DNA of 64,000 nucleotides from Ceratotherium simum simum (GCF_000283155.1 NW_004454262.1:2120646-2184645); one strand, 5' to 3'. Positions 32,938-44,521 are shown, numbered from the stretch's first letter. Program-made: numbers and translations. Notes: generated by a model not told the origin, from the sequence alone.

Positions 32938-33215
32938 ATGTATATAGTGGTTAAAAGTGTGGACTCCGGAGGCAGACCATTTGGGTTAAAATCATGGCTC
33001 TATCACTTGAGAGCTGTGTGACACTGAGAAAGTTCCCCTGACTGGGCTTCAACTTGACCATCTGTGAAACAGGGATAATAGTGGTGCCTTCCTCAGTGAG
33101 CTGTTGCTGAGGATTAAATGAGTTAATACCATGTAAAGTCCTTAGAATAGTATCTGACACATAGAAACACATACAGTATTAGCTGAGTTAGTTGTTGTTG
33201 TTATAATTACTACAA
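32938..33215 (+). mobile_element. MIR SINE, full length
   Basis: 'TATAGTGGTTAAAAGTGTGGACTC', 'GGCAGACCATTTGGGTT', 'AGCTGTGTGACACTGAG', 'CATCTGTGAAACAGGGATAATAG', 'GAGGATTAAATGAGTTAATACCATGTAAAG' and 'TCTGACACATAG' give the complete MIR order. Best MIR copy in the window. Confidence 0.95.
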
Positions 33216-33544
33216 TTCAATACAAAAAGGATAAATCCTTCTGTGATGCCAGGCTCTCAGCTATTCAGGATCTGGCTGGGGTAAACTCATCCTTGACGAA
33301 TCTGGACAGACTGCCCTGATACAGTGATCTCCTGATGCTCAGTCAGGCCCTAACATTTATCCTGACAGCTGATGATCCGTGTTACCTTAAGTGACCTCTA
33401 CACTTGTGGTCCCCTGTGAGCCAGAACTCCTTGCCCTTTTCAACATGTCTACCTCTGCGGCTATTCATCCCACCTCCCTTCTAATGAGGTGCTTCTAGTC
33501 CACTGTAATTAGGTAATGAGATATTTGTAAGAGTGCTCCTGTGC
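33216..33544. other. unassigned
   Basis: Nothing recognised. Confidence 0.4.
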
Positions 33545-33725
33545 CAGTATCCAGTGTCATCATCTGCATTCTCCCATGTTAATCCTCACAGTAGCCTTGT
33601 CGGGCTTACTACCTCCATTTAGAGAAGAGAAGCTAACACCGAGAAGTCAGAGACTTGCTCAAGATCACACAGCCAGCAAGTTGTACGACCTAATCTCAAA
33701 ACCAGTTCTTCTGAATCAAAAGCTA
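33545..33725 (-). mobile_element. MIR SINE
   Basis: 'GTTAATCCTCACAGTAGCCTTGTC', 'TTAGAGAAGAGAAGCTAACACCGAGAAGTCAGAGACTTGCTCAAGATCACACAGCCAG' is reverse-complement MIR, about 500 bp from the plus-strand MIR at 32,938 and inverted to it. Confidence 0.88.
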
Positions 33726-34317
33726 CAAGTTTCCAGAGTGATGAAAGCCTCTGGCTCACACTCTAAGCTTCATGTCTAAACTAAGATTCCCAACAAGGCT
33801 CTGTGAAGCTCCACTTTTTTCTAGCATTGGCTTTTGGACAACCTGTTGACTCCTGACAGGCTTTACTTTTTTCTTCCCAATTCTTGTCAGTGTTCCAGAA
33901 AGGAGTACTCACCATACAAGTCTTATTTGGGCAAATCAGCCACTCCTATAACTAGGCCACACTCTGTGCGGGAGCACACATTGCTGTCTGTGCTCCTTAA
34001 GATGCTTTAGAGATCTGTCTCCCCAAATAGATGGAGGCTTACAGAATACAGGGAACACACGTTGCCACTATTTGGCAACCACTCAAAACAATTAGCACAG
34101 TGGTCTGTAACTTCAGATCGTTTTCCCCCAAATCTGGAACAATGCTTGAAAAAGGCAGAGATAGTCCATTTTTCAGTTTGAGAAGCTCTTGTGTATATGA
34201 ATGGGATTATGAGTATGGAAATCCGAGTATCAGTTACCCTGGTACCAAGGAAGAGGAATACTATTTGCTTTATCGCTAGCTCTTACAGCCAAGAACGGAA
34301 TACTCGTAAAATCACTA
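33726..34317. other. unassigned
   Basis: No recognised element. Confidence 0.4.
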
Positions 34318-34388
34318 TTCAGTGTGACTTTGGGCAAGTGATCAAGCTTTACTGGATCTCTTTTCCCACACTGTGAAAGGAGTGTATC
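34318..34388 (+). mobile_element. MIR SINE core fragment
   Basis: 'CAGTGTGACTTTGGGCAAGTGATCAAG' and 'CACACTGTGAAAGG' match the MIR core around its tgtgacct/gggcaag words. Confidence 0.65.
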
Positions 34389-34509
34389 ACTTTTCAGGAA
34401 GTCTACTCTGAAAGATAGAACCTCCAATCCTTCCAATCTCCAAAAAAAAATTGAGTATCTATAGAGAGATAGGGCAAAGTGGGAGGAGGAGATCAAAAAA
34501 CACATTCTG

Positions 34510-34760
34510 GGGGCCGGCCTGGTGGTGCAAACTGTTAAGTGCGCGCGCTCCGCTGCGGCGGCCCGGGGTTTGCAGGTTTGGATCCCGGGCGCGCACCGAC
34601 CGACGCACCGCTTGGCAAGCCATGCTGTGGCGGGATCCATATAAATGGAGGAAGATAGGCACAGATGTTAGTCCAGGGCCAGTCTTCCTCAGCAAAAAGA
34701 GGAGGATTGGCAGATGTTAGCTCAGGGCTGATCTTCCTCACAAACAACAACAACAACAAC
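34510..34760 (+). mobile_element. ERE SINE, short form with (CAA)n tail
   Basis: Head 'GGCCGGCCTGGTGGTGCAAACTGTTAAG', box-B-like 'GGTTTGGATCCC', 'GCCATGCTGTGGCGGGATCCATATAAATGG', two GATGTTAG blocks, and a (CAA)n tail at about 34,742-34,760. A 14-bp duplication, AAAAACACATTCTG, flanks it at 34,496-34,509 and 34,761-34,774 and is perfect, so this copy is fairly young. Confidence 0.95.
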
Positions 34761-34774
34761 AAAAACACATTCTG

Positions 34775-36019
34775 AGGGAATGCTATGGGCTAATGCAGAC
34801 CTCCCCTGTTCTGAGCTCTCCAGGCAAAACTACTTGAAAGAACCATGTCAACTGGGCCCAGGTATCAACCAACACCCATAGAGAAAGCAGGCTAACACTG
34901 GTATGTGTACACACACACACGCAGTGCATATTTTTGCTGTTATAATGTTCTATGTGGATATTACTTAGATGCTTTTCCTTGGGATGAAAAAGGGGGCAGG
35001 AATAGTAGGGTGGCTCTGTTACGCAGACAGAACAGAACCACCTCCAGTCGATATCTTCTTGCACACCAAGTGGGTTGATTTGAGGGTAGCATGGTTTTTG
35101 ACTGTAAAAGAATCGCATGTTTAGCTCTGGTGAGGGCCCGACAGGATAAGAAACTAGCCCAGAAAACACATTTCAGGGATCTTTTATTGAGCTGGAAATC
35201 CTACACTGGTGCTCACAGGGCATTAACAAGAACACCTTGTTCCACAGTTCTCTCAACCCCAAAAACGTGGTGTAGACTCATGTTGATAGATCACTATGAA
35301 ACTGAAAGTAGCTCTGCAGTAGGCTGACTCCTAAGGCAGAGAGAGTTAAAGTGAGGTGGACTCAGTACCTTTAAAATACACAGGAATCTAATGTACCAAT
35401 ACCATATGCTCCAAACAGCATTGCTGAGCACACAGGGGAGGAAAAGGCAGACAGGTGCCCATAGTCCAAGAAGCCGAGAAGGGAATTTGTGTTTCTTAAA
35501 GGTAATGAATAATGATTTAACTTGGTTTTATTGACTTTAATGTTTTTACAGAAAAAGTCACATGAAAATGTGTGTTTTCCACTCTACTATTTCTCTCATC
35601 TGAAACAGTTCCAAGTTTCTTTCACATTAGGAAAAATATCTCAACAGAATGAAAGGTTAGAAACTGGATTTTAAATTTCTTCTAAACTTATTCTAGCAGC
35701 CTGCCAACCAGTACAAAGTAAGATGCAAAAGAAATCTGGTCATTGATAATCATCCCTCTATCGTCATCTGCACAATCGTAGGAAGACCTGGCTGCATTCA
35801 AATTGCCCTGCCTCCAGCAGCATGCTCAGGCTTTTGGTGGTGGGGAAGGTTATTTTGGGAAGCTAGTCCTTGGCTGGGTTTACAGAAAGGGCTGATGAGA
35901 GTGAAATGACATAATAACCCAGGTGGATCTCACACTAATCTTTGAGTTTCTTACGCATTTCTATTGCTTCACCTTGGCAAGCCTGTGTTCGCAAAGGGTC
36001 CCACCGTGGCCCAGGGGTA
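34775..36019. other. unassigned; short (AC)n at 34,908-34,921
   Basis: No transposon recognised. A 128-codon minus-strand frame at 34,783-35,169 matches no family I know and includes the CA run. Confidence 0.4.
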
Positions 36020-36150
36020 CACCAGGGACTCCGAACTGAGGCTGAGTTTTTAGAATATCTCTCCCGTTAACTCGCTGTCTGGCTCCAGGCCACACATAAA
36101 CTCCTTCTACAACTCAGTTTCCTCAATTGAAAGGTAGGGGGAAGCCCCCA
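36020..36150 (+). mobile_element. possible MIR SINE, decayed
   Basis: 'CTCCGAACTGAGGCTGAG', 'GTTAACTCGCTGTCTGGC' and 'ACAACTCAGTTTCCTCAATTGAAAGG' fall in MIR order, but similarity outside the last word is low. Confidence 0.4.
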
Positions 36151-38007
36151 CTTTCCTACTTCACAGAGCTTCTCAGTAGAGTTTTAAGAAATCGAGACGG
36201 CAGAGCATGTCACATTTTTAGAATTGTTCTAGAGATTCTCAACAGTGAAAATACACAGCTACCAAATGCAGCTCATGAGATGAAATTTGGTAGAAAGGAG
36301 ATCTGGAAATTCACCTCCTATTAGTGCCCAAGTGGCTTGTGGAATTTGAACAATTCCTTTGATCCCTATATATTTCTCTATTTCCTTAAATAAATTCTGT
36401 CATTTTCCAGATGATCATCTGGAAAATACTACGCATATAGCCAGCGTATAATCAGTGTTTCTCAGGACACCTGTCTTTCAAAAGGCAGGTAGCAGCTACC
36501 TCTGAAAAGTACAGTGTTGGTCTTAGGAGAAGCCTGCATGCCTTGCTGAGGCAGCTTTGTGCCCTCAGGCCACCCAGAACTGTACACACATGGCCCATGC
36601 CCTCAGGGGCTCCAAACACTGAGTGGTGGAGGAGCTCAGCTTTCAGAAGTGGCTGGGGTGACTGAGATAGGGGTGCCCTGTCACACTCACTTCCTAGAGA
36701 ACAAGTTCAGCCAAAGCCACATTAAAAGATTGTTGCTTAATGTTGGCAGAACTTTTCAAGAGGCACCAAATGAGGGTGTGTGGGTGGGGGAGTGGGCAAC
36801 GGTGTCATAAAATGACGAAGCTGAACAAACCGTTTCCTGTGCTCACATTTAAAATCTATGATGGGGGTGGAAGCCAGCCTCAGAGGCCTGGGGCTTTCCT
36901 GAAGAAACTCTAAAAGGAAAGAATGATAAAAGAAGCCAGGGTTTTAGCTGGACCGCTACCAACCAAACCAAAGAAGGGAAGAGAAGGTTCCCTCTCAACC
37001 CCAACCCTTGCTTGTAATTTTCAGACTGAGTTTGCTACGGGAAGTTCCTCAGAAGGGATATGAGGTTTCGTTTGGTTTCTGGGTGGTTCTTTTCCTCAGC
37101 GAGTGACTGTACGTGGTATCTAGTCCTCTCATGCTCCCATTATAGATATATTTAAGAAGTTAAACAAGAATCACTAGCTTCTTTTTGTATCATGCACCTC
37201 CTAGTGGTCTCTAACAAAATGTACCACCTGCTCAGAAAGTATCACTTGCTATCTGAATTCTTGCTGTCTGAAGTCAGGAGAAGAATTGATTTGAACAGGG
37301 GTCATAACTTAGATATAAAACCATCAACATAGTCAATAAATATGCTTCTTTCATTTGAATTCCAGGACAAGGGTAAGTCATGGAGCATTCCCTCTGACAT
37401 CTGTCAATTTTCAGTCACAACAAAAATGTGAATAATTGATTTGAAGCAGAACAAATGGAAAATTGTTCATAATACTAGGACAGCATGCTTGGCCTGTTTC
37501 CTTCATCTTTCCAAGTTACTTAAACAATAGTATATGGGGGAGACTTCCCATGATGGACTCCCTGAATAGAGTCAGTGCTTAGGTCTCTCATTTCATGGTC
37601 ACTTAAATCCTACAATGTAAGATTCCACACGGGCAAGGCCTGAAAGACTCATCTCTTAAGAAAAAGCTAAGTTCTCCTAAATGCTTTAAGAGTCTCCAGT
37701 CCTAAGACAGGCCTGGAGATCTGAGAGCAGCCCCACATAGCTAATGCGTGTACTGTGCAATTTAAAACGCAGCGTGTAATGCATGCTTCCAAGAGGTTCT
37801 AAGCATCTTCAGAGTCCCAGGAATTGTATTCGACTCATAAAATTTAGAATTTTCCACCCACACTCATCAATGTCATCTTCTTCCTTGTCCTTGTTCCACC
37901 CTCCTCTATAAATCAAGAGACATGCAGCTGCCTACAGCAAACACCAAGATTTCTCCAATAAAGCAAATTATAGTGAAAAGGGGAAAAAAAGTTTTAGAAA
38001 GGCTCAC
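36151..38007. other. unassigned; possible conserved stretch 37,370-37,480
   Basis: No transposon recognised. Around 37,430-37,480 lie AATAATTGATTT and an inverted pair GAACAA (37,449-37,454) / TTGTTC (37,463-37,468). Confidence 0.4.
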
Positions 38008-38070
38008 AGAGTTTAGTGGTTCAGGGGTTAAATCAAATAGCCTGGGTTCCAATCCTGATTCTGCTAACAA
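38008..38070 (+). mobile_element. MIR SINE head fragment
   Basis: 'GTTTAGTGGTTCAGGGGTTAAATC' and 'GCCTGGGTTCCAATCCTGATTCTGC' match the tRNA-like MIR head (GCCTGGGTTCAAATCCCGGCTCTGC). Confidence 0.75.
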
Positions 38071-38084
38071 TTAAATAATGAGGA

Positions 38085-38292
38085 GCATTTAAGCACCCTT
38101 TACATCTTTCAAGTTCTTTAATATTAAGTAACTCATTTGACCTTCATAACAAACCTCTGAGTGAGAACGGGAGACTTTGTCATCCCTAATTTACAGATGG
38201 CAAGCCAACTCTGAGGTCTGCATAACTTGCCAAAGGTCACATTTCTATATTGGCAGAGCTGTTGTCACACATGGCCTTCTCACTCAGCGTCC
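38085..38292 (-). mobile_element. MIR SINE (inverted to its neighbour)
   Basis: 'ATTTAAGCACCC', 'AAGTAACTCATTTGACCTTCATAACAAACCTCTGAGTGAG', 'TAATTTACAGATGGC' and 'AACTTGCCAAAGGTCACATTTC' form a reverse-complement MIR. It faces the plus-strand fragment 15 bp away. Confidence 0.82.
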
Positions 38293-38454
38293 ACTGCAGC
38301 GTGGCCTGATCTCCCTGTCTCTCCAAGTTGCCACCCCTCCTACCTGCACCCACATACCTACTCACTCTCCACCTTCTGCACCCCTAAGCAGCTGATCTCA
38401 TCACTGATGAGCTGTCATCTCAGTTATTTGTACACTTATCTTAGAGTTACTAAA

Positions 38455-38570
38455 GGTTAGAAACCTCTCCAAGGGCAAGGAGCATGTGAGGCCTGAGGAC
38501 ATGGCACTGTATCTTGCATACAGCATGTGCTCTGCAAGTATTTGGCAAACTGAACTAAACTGAATCGATC
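38455..38570 (+). mobile_element. LINE-2 3' end
   Basis: 'AAGGGCAAGGAGCATG', 'GGCACTGTATCTTGCATACAGCATGTGCTCTGCAAGTATTTGGCAAACTGAACTAAACTGAA' follows the L2 terminal pattern. Confidence 0.6.
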
Positions 38571-39369
38571 TGATACAATTGCAAAACAGGTGAATTCTGT
38601 GCATCCACCACCCTGTAACCTCTTGTTCTCAACCTTGACTCCCACCTATCAAAACCTACTCCCAGATCTTTCAAACACATAACCTGAATGATTGATGGAA
38701 ACTTAAAATGTTATACATCACTATGGGTAATAAACCTGAATCTAAATAGATGTGGCTCTAATTTCAGGCAGAGCCTGAAAGTCTGGGATGTCTTGGGAGT
38801 GTCAGGGAGCCTTCCCAGCAGGCTAGAAATCACATTAAGAAATCAGTGGCACTTCAGCCTAATCGTGGGCATCTATAGTCACCCACCTTGGTTTTTCTCA
38901 TCTGAGTTGAAAAGTATGAATCATAAACTGTTGGAAGTATTTTTAACTCGACAATTATTTGGATAGTAAAATGTAATGCTTCAACCCTAACTGAATGCTA
39001 AGGCCAATCTTAGCAACCAATTAGACAAACTAGACTTTCAAATCAAAGTAAAAGTCCAAGAAAAAAAGAGTAAGTTATTTAAAAAGATTATGTTGATATC
39101 CTGAAATGTGTAACTCAAAGCATCTGTGAACTTTCCACGCCAATAACAGAATGAAATCACTTCTTTCTCTTTGATGCTGACCACGTGAGGAGGAGCCCCT
39201 CTCAGCCCTGAGCTTATACTCCAGTTACAAGTGGACACATGCTAAGGCATCTGCATTCCATCCTTGAAGATTCCTGAGACTCAGATCAAGGGGAAGCCCA
39301 TCCCATAGCCTCAGCCTTTTCAGTTTACACTTTGAGCCACTAAGTTCTGCCCCGGCTACCTCCTCCTGC
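38571..39369. other. unassigned
   Basis: No recognised element or domain-bearing frame. Confidence 0.4.
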
Positions 39370-39980
39370 CTCCTCCTCCCTAGCATCTCTAATAGTCTCG
39401 GTTCAAGCCACCTGAACCTGTGATACTCATCTGATGGACAGTGCTTTTCCCTCCCCAGTGGCCTCTAAGCCACTGCCATTCTGCCCCAGCCATGCCGATG
39501 ACTGACAGGCTTTCCCTCACAGCTCTCTCCATCTCCAAGACTTGCTCATGTGGTACCTTGCCTCAAATGCCCACCTGAGTAACTCCCGCTTATCCTTCAA
39601 GACTCAGCTCACAAAACCTGGGAAGTCTTTACTAACTCCACCAGGCTGGGTTAGCATCCCTTCCTCTCTGTTTTCCAAAAATCCTGGATGTATATCAAGC
39701 ACAGCATCTATGACATCAGATAGTAATTCATCACATAGTTAACGTCTCTGCTTTGTGTCCTCAGAAGTCCAACAAATGTCTGGCACATTGTGAGCACTGA
39801 GGAACAAACTTGTTGACCGACTGACTAATTGAATGAATTGACTGCAATAAGGTACCGTTATATCCTTCACCTCAGACCACTGGGAAGAAAAGGCCAAAAT
39901 TCTTTGAGACGTTTCTGTTCCTCAGTGCCTAACACAGTGCCTGGTGCCGGTTACCAGTTATTTAAATGAAACTGAACCAT
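39370..39980 (+). mobile_element. LINE-2, 3' part
   Basis: 'CTCCATCTCCAAGACTTGCTCATG', 'TTATCCTTCAAGACTCAGCTCACAAAACCTGGGAAGTC', 'CTGGCACATTGTGAGCACTGAGG' and 'TGAATGAATTGA' track L2 to its end. A second terminal motif at 39,925-39,950 ('AACACAGTGCCTGG') suggests two overlapping L2 tails. Confidence 0.8.
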
Positions 39981-40004
39981 GTAATTCTTGCCTTGACCAA
40001 TCTT

Positions 40005-40250
40005 TATTCATTCTGCCATCATCTACTGATCATCTACTACATACATGCATTTCACTAAGCACTGTGGAAGCAACAACCAGGTAAGCCAAGGGTCTAGAGA
40101 GGTCTAGAGTCTAGAGGAGTAACAGATTTACAAACAGGGAAGAGTCAGACAGGTCTGAGTGAAATGCCAACTATTCTTTGTAGGGGAGACTGGGGAAGAT
40201 TCAGCCATGGAGATGAGTTTTGGGCCAGATCTTAAATGAGTACATGAATA
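40005..40250 (-). mobile_element. LINE-2 3' end
   Basis: 'TTATTCATTCTGCCATCATCTACTGATCATCTACTACATACATGC', 'TCACTAAGCACTGTGG' and 'TTTACAAACAGGG' are reverse-complement L2 tail words. The L2s here lie tail to tail with the plus-strand copy ending at 39,980. Confidence 0.65.
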
Positions 40251-41269
40251 TACAATTTTTTTGAGCCTTTTAGCTACGTTTGAGTGTGTTTTGGATATCT
40301 GCTACTACTATCTGCAAAGTACCCTGGTGTGAATATTTATGCAAATGTTAATTACACACGATAATCTAAAACTCCCCTCAGTTGTTTTCTGCTACACAAT
40401 GTCCTTTTGCATGTCTCTGATGTTAAACTGTTCTTTGGATGACAGTTGAGTTAACATTCTACAGACCCTGGTTTACCATTCCTGAACTGCTTCCTCTCCC
40501 GAGTCCTGTTAATCTCTCATGTTTATTGTCATTTCTTCAGCTGCCGTCACTGTGAACAGTAGTGTTTTCCCCCATCATAATAAATATTTGCATATTTATG
40601 AAGCAATGAAGAAAATGTTGCTAAGCATGATTGATGTCAATAATCAGGAGTGAATGAAACACAACATTAAATCTATTAACATTCTCACACCTTCCTGGAG
40701 TCTCAATTGCTTCAGACAAGAGGCTGAAACTTGGAGTTCAGAGGTTTTAATAATGACTACTGGATGGGAAAAAAAAACAAAAGATACAATTGGTTACTTA
40801 TGGCTCTAGGTGTCATGTCTACTTCACAACAGTGCATGGGTAAGAAGCCTTTTCACATTATTTAATTTACTCCTTGGGGACTGGGATAGTCTACTTACCC
40901 TAAACACAAGATATAGCCTGGGCAGTGATAACTTGAGTCTCACTAGGAAATGAGGGGTTGCCTGCAACAGGGACTCCTAGTTTGAACACATACCCATACC
41001 TCCGACCTCAGACCTCCACTTAAACGCACCTAATGGCTCAGAGACAGCTACTGTAATGACACAAGTGTAAGTTTCCTTTTCCACCATTCCTGTTTGATGG
41101 TGTCTAAGGATTAATGCAAAGTTAGTTTAAGAGCGCTTTGAAATATTAACAGATGTTTGCCGGACATGGGTGCATGCAAGTATGCACACACAGTATACTA
41201 AGCGAATGTCCATTAGATATAAGATATCACACAGAAAAGGGAAAAGAAGAGGATGGTTGGATGGAGTAG
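40251..41269. other. unassigned; candidate regulatory block 40,530-40,700
   Basis: No transposon recognised. 40,579-40,645 packs an octamer word, a perfect AT-rich inverted repeat and a PBX/HOX-like word. Confidence 0.45.
40580..40599. promoter_or_regulatory. AT-rich inverted repeat around an octamer-like word
   Basis: ATAAATAT (40,580-40,587) and ATATTTAT (40,592-40,599) are perfect arms around TTGC. The centre reads ATTTGCAT (40,586-40,593), the known POU/octamer core. TGATTGAT at 40,628-40,635 fits the PBX/HOX half-site pair. Function is inferred only from these words. Confidence 0.3.
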
Positions 41270-41405
41270 CAGTATAGGGTAGTAGACAAGCACTTTGTAC
41301 TCATAAAAGCTTTGCAGTCCTATCTCTGTCACTTCCTAGCTGCGTGACCTTAGGAAAGCTACTCAACCTCTCCAGGCCTTAGTTTCATCATCTCCTTAAT
41401 GCAGT
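41270..41405 (+). mobile_element. MIR SINE
   Basis: 'GTAGTAGACAAGCACTTTG', 'TATCTCTGTCACTTCCTAGCTGCGTGACCTTAGGAAAGCTACTCAACCTCTCCAGGCCTTAGTTTCATCATCT' is a clear MIR middle. Confidence 0.9.
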
Positions 41406-42927
41406 GGTTCTTAACTAGGGCAATTTTGTGTGGGCTATTTGGAAGCTGATGGTAACTCGAATCCCCCTCAGTCACACCTCGGTAAGTACTCATCTCATGT
41501 CCAGTGCTGACCTCGGTCTCTCCTGAAATCAAGACTTACACCATAAAACAAAGGGGAGGTCAGCACAAATGTTTCTGATTTTCAAGCCAAAATCCCTAGA
41601 ACTGACCAGATGACCCAGTAGCGTTGGGCCATGTAATCCCCCAAAACGTCTCTAGGCATGTGGTCCAGATTCATCCTGCTGCATCATGAGGCAAGGTAAT
41701 AATTTTACATCAGGAAATCCAGCACCATTTCCTAGGCAGTGATATCTTCTAAAAGGAAAGATCTGGCCACTGATGGCAAGAATTGTTTTATGTCTTCTTT
41801 GGTTTGTTTGTTTAATAAGAGCAAAAGAGGACACATTCATATCTTTCTCCCTGACCTAACTAAGGGCAAGCTTCTATTTAGAGACCAGCAAGGACAATGT
41901 GGAAACTGTTCACTAACAATGTGAATCATTTTCAGACAATCCCCAGAAAATCTGGGATAAGTTAGGTGGACAAGAGATAGATGACAGTATGTGGAAAACT
42001 TTATTTATGAATGTTAATAAAATTTCTATTGCAAAGGAAATACTAGAGACAAAACTGAAAAGCCCTACATTGAGAATGAAGCTTATTTCAGCCTGACTCT
42101 GAGATGCAAACAAGCCAAGGATCGATTCTTTAAGTGCCAAGTGCAAGAGAGGGATGGCAGGCTACAGCTACAGCTGGAGAAGTTCCCCTCCTCAGGGTTT
42201 TGCCAAGAGCCTGATCACACGCTTTGCAAACCGTGATAAATATGTTAGAGCAGACCTGACATTCTCACTGAACTTTCTCCATGTCAGCTTTTTCAAGCAT
42301 GGAAACAAGGTGGTAGGTTTTGGACTAAAGGCAATCTTCCTCCTTCACACTTGGGGCCTTTGACAGAAACTTTCAAAATGGAAAACAAAAATGGCAGCCA
42401 TTCAAAATCAAGATTTTAATTTTTACAACACCTGGAGATCCCTTTTGAGGACAACAGCTGATAAAACCAGAATAGACTTGAACTTATGTGAATACGCACC
42501 CCAAGAAATATCCAGATACATGTTGATTATACAATGGATACCGACATCTTTAATTTGTCTGAGCTGTGGGAATGTTTTCAAAAAGTATGGTGAGAACATG
42601 GCAGGACAATGTTTTTGTGAGGGCTTGATGTGCTAACTGCTATATTCCACAGGTTGGAATGAAATTGTTTTAAAATAGTGATTGAAAGGAGTGCCACTCC
42701 TTATAACTTTCCAGATCATGGAAAGAGTGAATATTTTAACTGCATACATGTAACTGGGATTTGTGAAGAAGTAAATGTCAGTTAAAGTGACCTCAAGGTA
42801 AGGTGAGGGTTTCAAAATTCTAATACTGAGGAATATGCTGAACATCAGGCTCTAGTAAAAAGCTAGGCTTTCTTTAGCTGGCTAATCTTTATCCCATGAT
42901 TATATCTTCCAGCAAATGTGCCCAAAC
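41406..42927. other. unassigned
   Basis: No confident element. The first 45 bases resemble the tip of a MER20 hAT element but the match is lost at once. Frames of up to 81 codons at 41.7-42.8 kb show no domain. Confidence 0.4.
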
Positions 42928-43137
42928 CTCTGAAGCCCAAAGGGCTGGGTTCAAATCCAAGTTCTGATACTTGTTGTGTGACTTTGGGAAACTTCTGGCC
43001 CTTGGCTTCCTCATCTGTTAAATGGGGATAATAATGGTACCTGCCTTATAAGGTCATCGTTTTAAAAATTAAATGAGTGAATGCATGTGAAGCAGTTTGA
43101 AAAAACAGTGCCTGATACATTATAAGTGTTCCACCGA
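42928..43137 (+). mobile_element. MIR SINE
   Basis: 'GGGCTGGGTTCAAATCCAAGTTCTG', 'TTGTGTGACTTTGGGAAAC', 'TCATCTGTTAAATGGGGATAATAATGGTACCTGCC' and 'AACAGTGCCTGATACATTATAAGTG' give MIR from head to tail. Confidence 0.95.
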
Positions 43138-43144
43138 TTCTTCC

Positions 43145-43345
43145 TCCCTTTATCTAATTTCATCTTCACACAGACCTTGTGAGGTAAGTAATATCCATCA
43201 TTCTCATCTCACAGATGAGGAAAGTGAGGATTTGATGGGTAATTTAACTTGCTCAAGGTCAGAAAGGCCATAAGCGGTGGATCCAGTACTTGAAGCAACG
43301 TTTCTTTCAGGCCAAAGCCCAAGCTCCTCACCACTCCCTATGTGA
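43145..43345 (-). mobile_element. MIR SINE (inverted pair)
   Basis: 'CTAATTTCATCTTCACACAGACCTTGTGAGGTAAGTAAT', 'CTCATCTCACAGATGAGGAAAGTGAGG', 'AACTTGCTCAAGGTCAGAAAGG' is reverse-complement MIR, 7 bp from its plus-strand neighbour. The two can fold back on each other. Confidence 0.92.
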
Positions 43346-43560
43346 GGTAGTTGGGGAAACGACTATGAAGAGGGAGAATTGGTCTTTCCCACTAAAAGAG
43401 ATGACAGCTGCTAGGGAAAAGCTTAGGAACATTCTTAGTTCAGGAAGTAGCTCTCCATAACACTCCAGAGGGCATCCACCACTCCTTTCCTCTCCCCAAA
43501 GCACTTACAGTAGGGGCAAAGGGGTATGATGACAAAGATGACCCTTATCAAAACTCTTCT

Positions 43561-43650
43561 TAATGTATATAAATATCGAATCACTGTGATGTACACCTGA
43601 AACTAATAGGATACTGTATATCAATTATGCTTCAATAAAAAAAAAAAACT
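43561..43650 (+). mobile_element. LINE-1 3' terminus
   Basis: 'TAAATATCGAATCACTGTGATGTACACCTGAAACTAATAGG' and 'TATATCAATTATGCTTCAATAAAAAAA' are the last bases of a LINE-1 with its A tail. Extremely 5'-truncated. Confidence 0.9.
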
Positions 43651-44224
43651 CTTCTTCCCTCAATTTAACCAGGTCACTTTCTCGACATTTAGCACAAAGC
43701 ATGAATATCTGAAAGCCATTCTCCTTCCCCTTCCCCAATAAACTTCTCAAGAACGTGCACCTCTCATCACAACTGAGTCTCTCATGGGTAGAATCTTGTT
43801 GACTGTGAGTCAGTTTCACCTGACTTCTTGGTAAGGAAAAGAGGCTTAGAAGATTCTTGGAGAATTTTAAAATGAAGGTTAGCATTGGTGCCTTAGCCCT
43901 ATAGGCACCTGTTTTCCTTCTGGAGCCCTCTCTTCTACCACTATCCCTGCCCTCCAGGAAGCCAGGCTCTATGAATTGTTCTTGGGTTACCGAAAGTGTT
44001 CAGCATGGTAGTGTATCCACCCAATCAACAAATTTTACAGTTCCATTTTTGTCATCCAGTTTCCCCTCAATGAAGGCTCCCATTCTCTTAGTTCAAATTA
44101 AGAGAGCCTTTGCATTTTCAGTGACTATACTGTGAAAGTCCATAAAATCAAGACTCTCAAACTTTCAAATTTTTTCTTTTGTTGTTCTTACTTGCTAGAC
44201 CTGAAATAGCTTCTTCTTTTCCCT
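43651..44224. other. unassigned
   Basis: Nothing recognised. Confidence 0.4.
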
Positions 44225-44485
44225 ATCCTATCCCCCACCCCTTTGCTCTCTTAACCTGGCAAACTCCTACCTCTACTCAAAGAGGAAGACTTAAATGCCA
44301 CGCCTTCACTGCAGTTTTCCTAGACCACATGAACATCTGTGTCTCCAGTAAGGCAAAATTAATAGCTTGTTTGCATTCCTCAATTTCTCATAATTCCATA
44401 GCACTAACACTGTATCATAATCTTTCTTCATTCAGCACCTAGTACAGTCTTGAGATATAAAAGACACTCAATAGGGTTTATTAAG
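44225..44485 (+). mobile_element. LINE-2 3' end
   Basis: 'CCTGGCAAACTCCTACCTCTACTCAAAGAG', 'CTTAAATGCCACGCCTTCACTGCAG' and 'CATTCAGCACCTAGTACAGTCTTGAGATATAAAAGACACTCAATAGG' follow the L2 tail. Confidence 0.75.
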
Positions 44486-44521
44486 ACAAACCATTAAAGG
44501 ATGACTAAGATAGGTGAGGCA

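Noticed and set aside
41403..41446. MER20-like start (CAGTGGTTCTTAACTAGGGC..)
   Set aside because: Only about 30 bases agree with a hAT terminal repeat. The following 200 bases do not continue the element.
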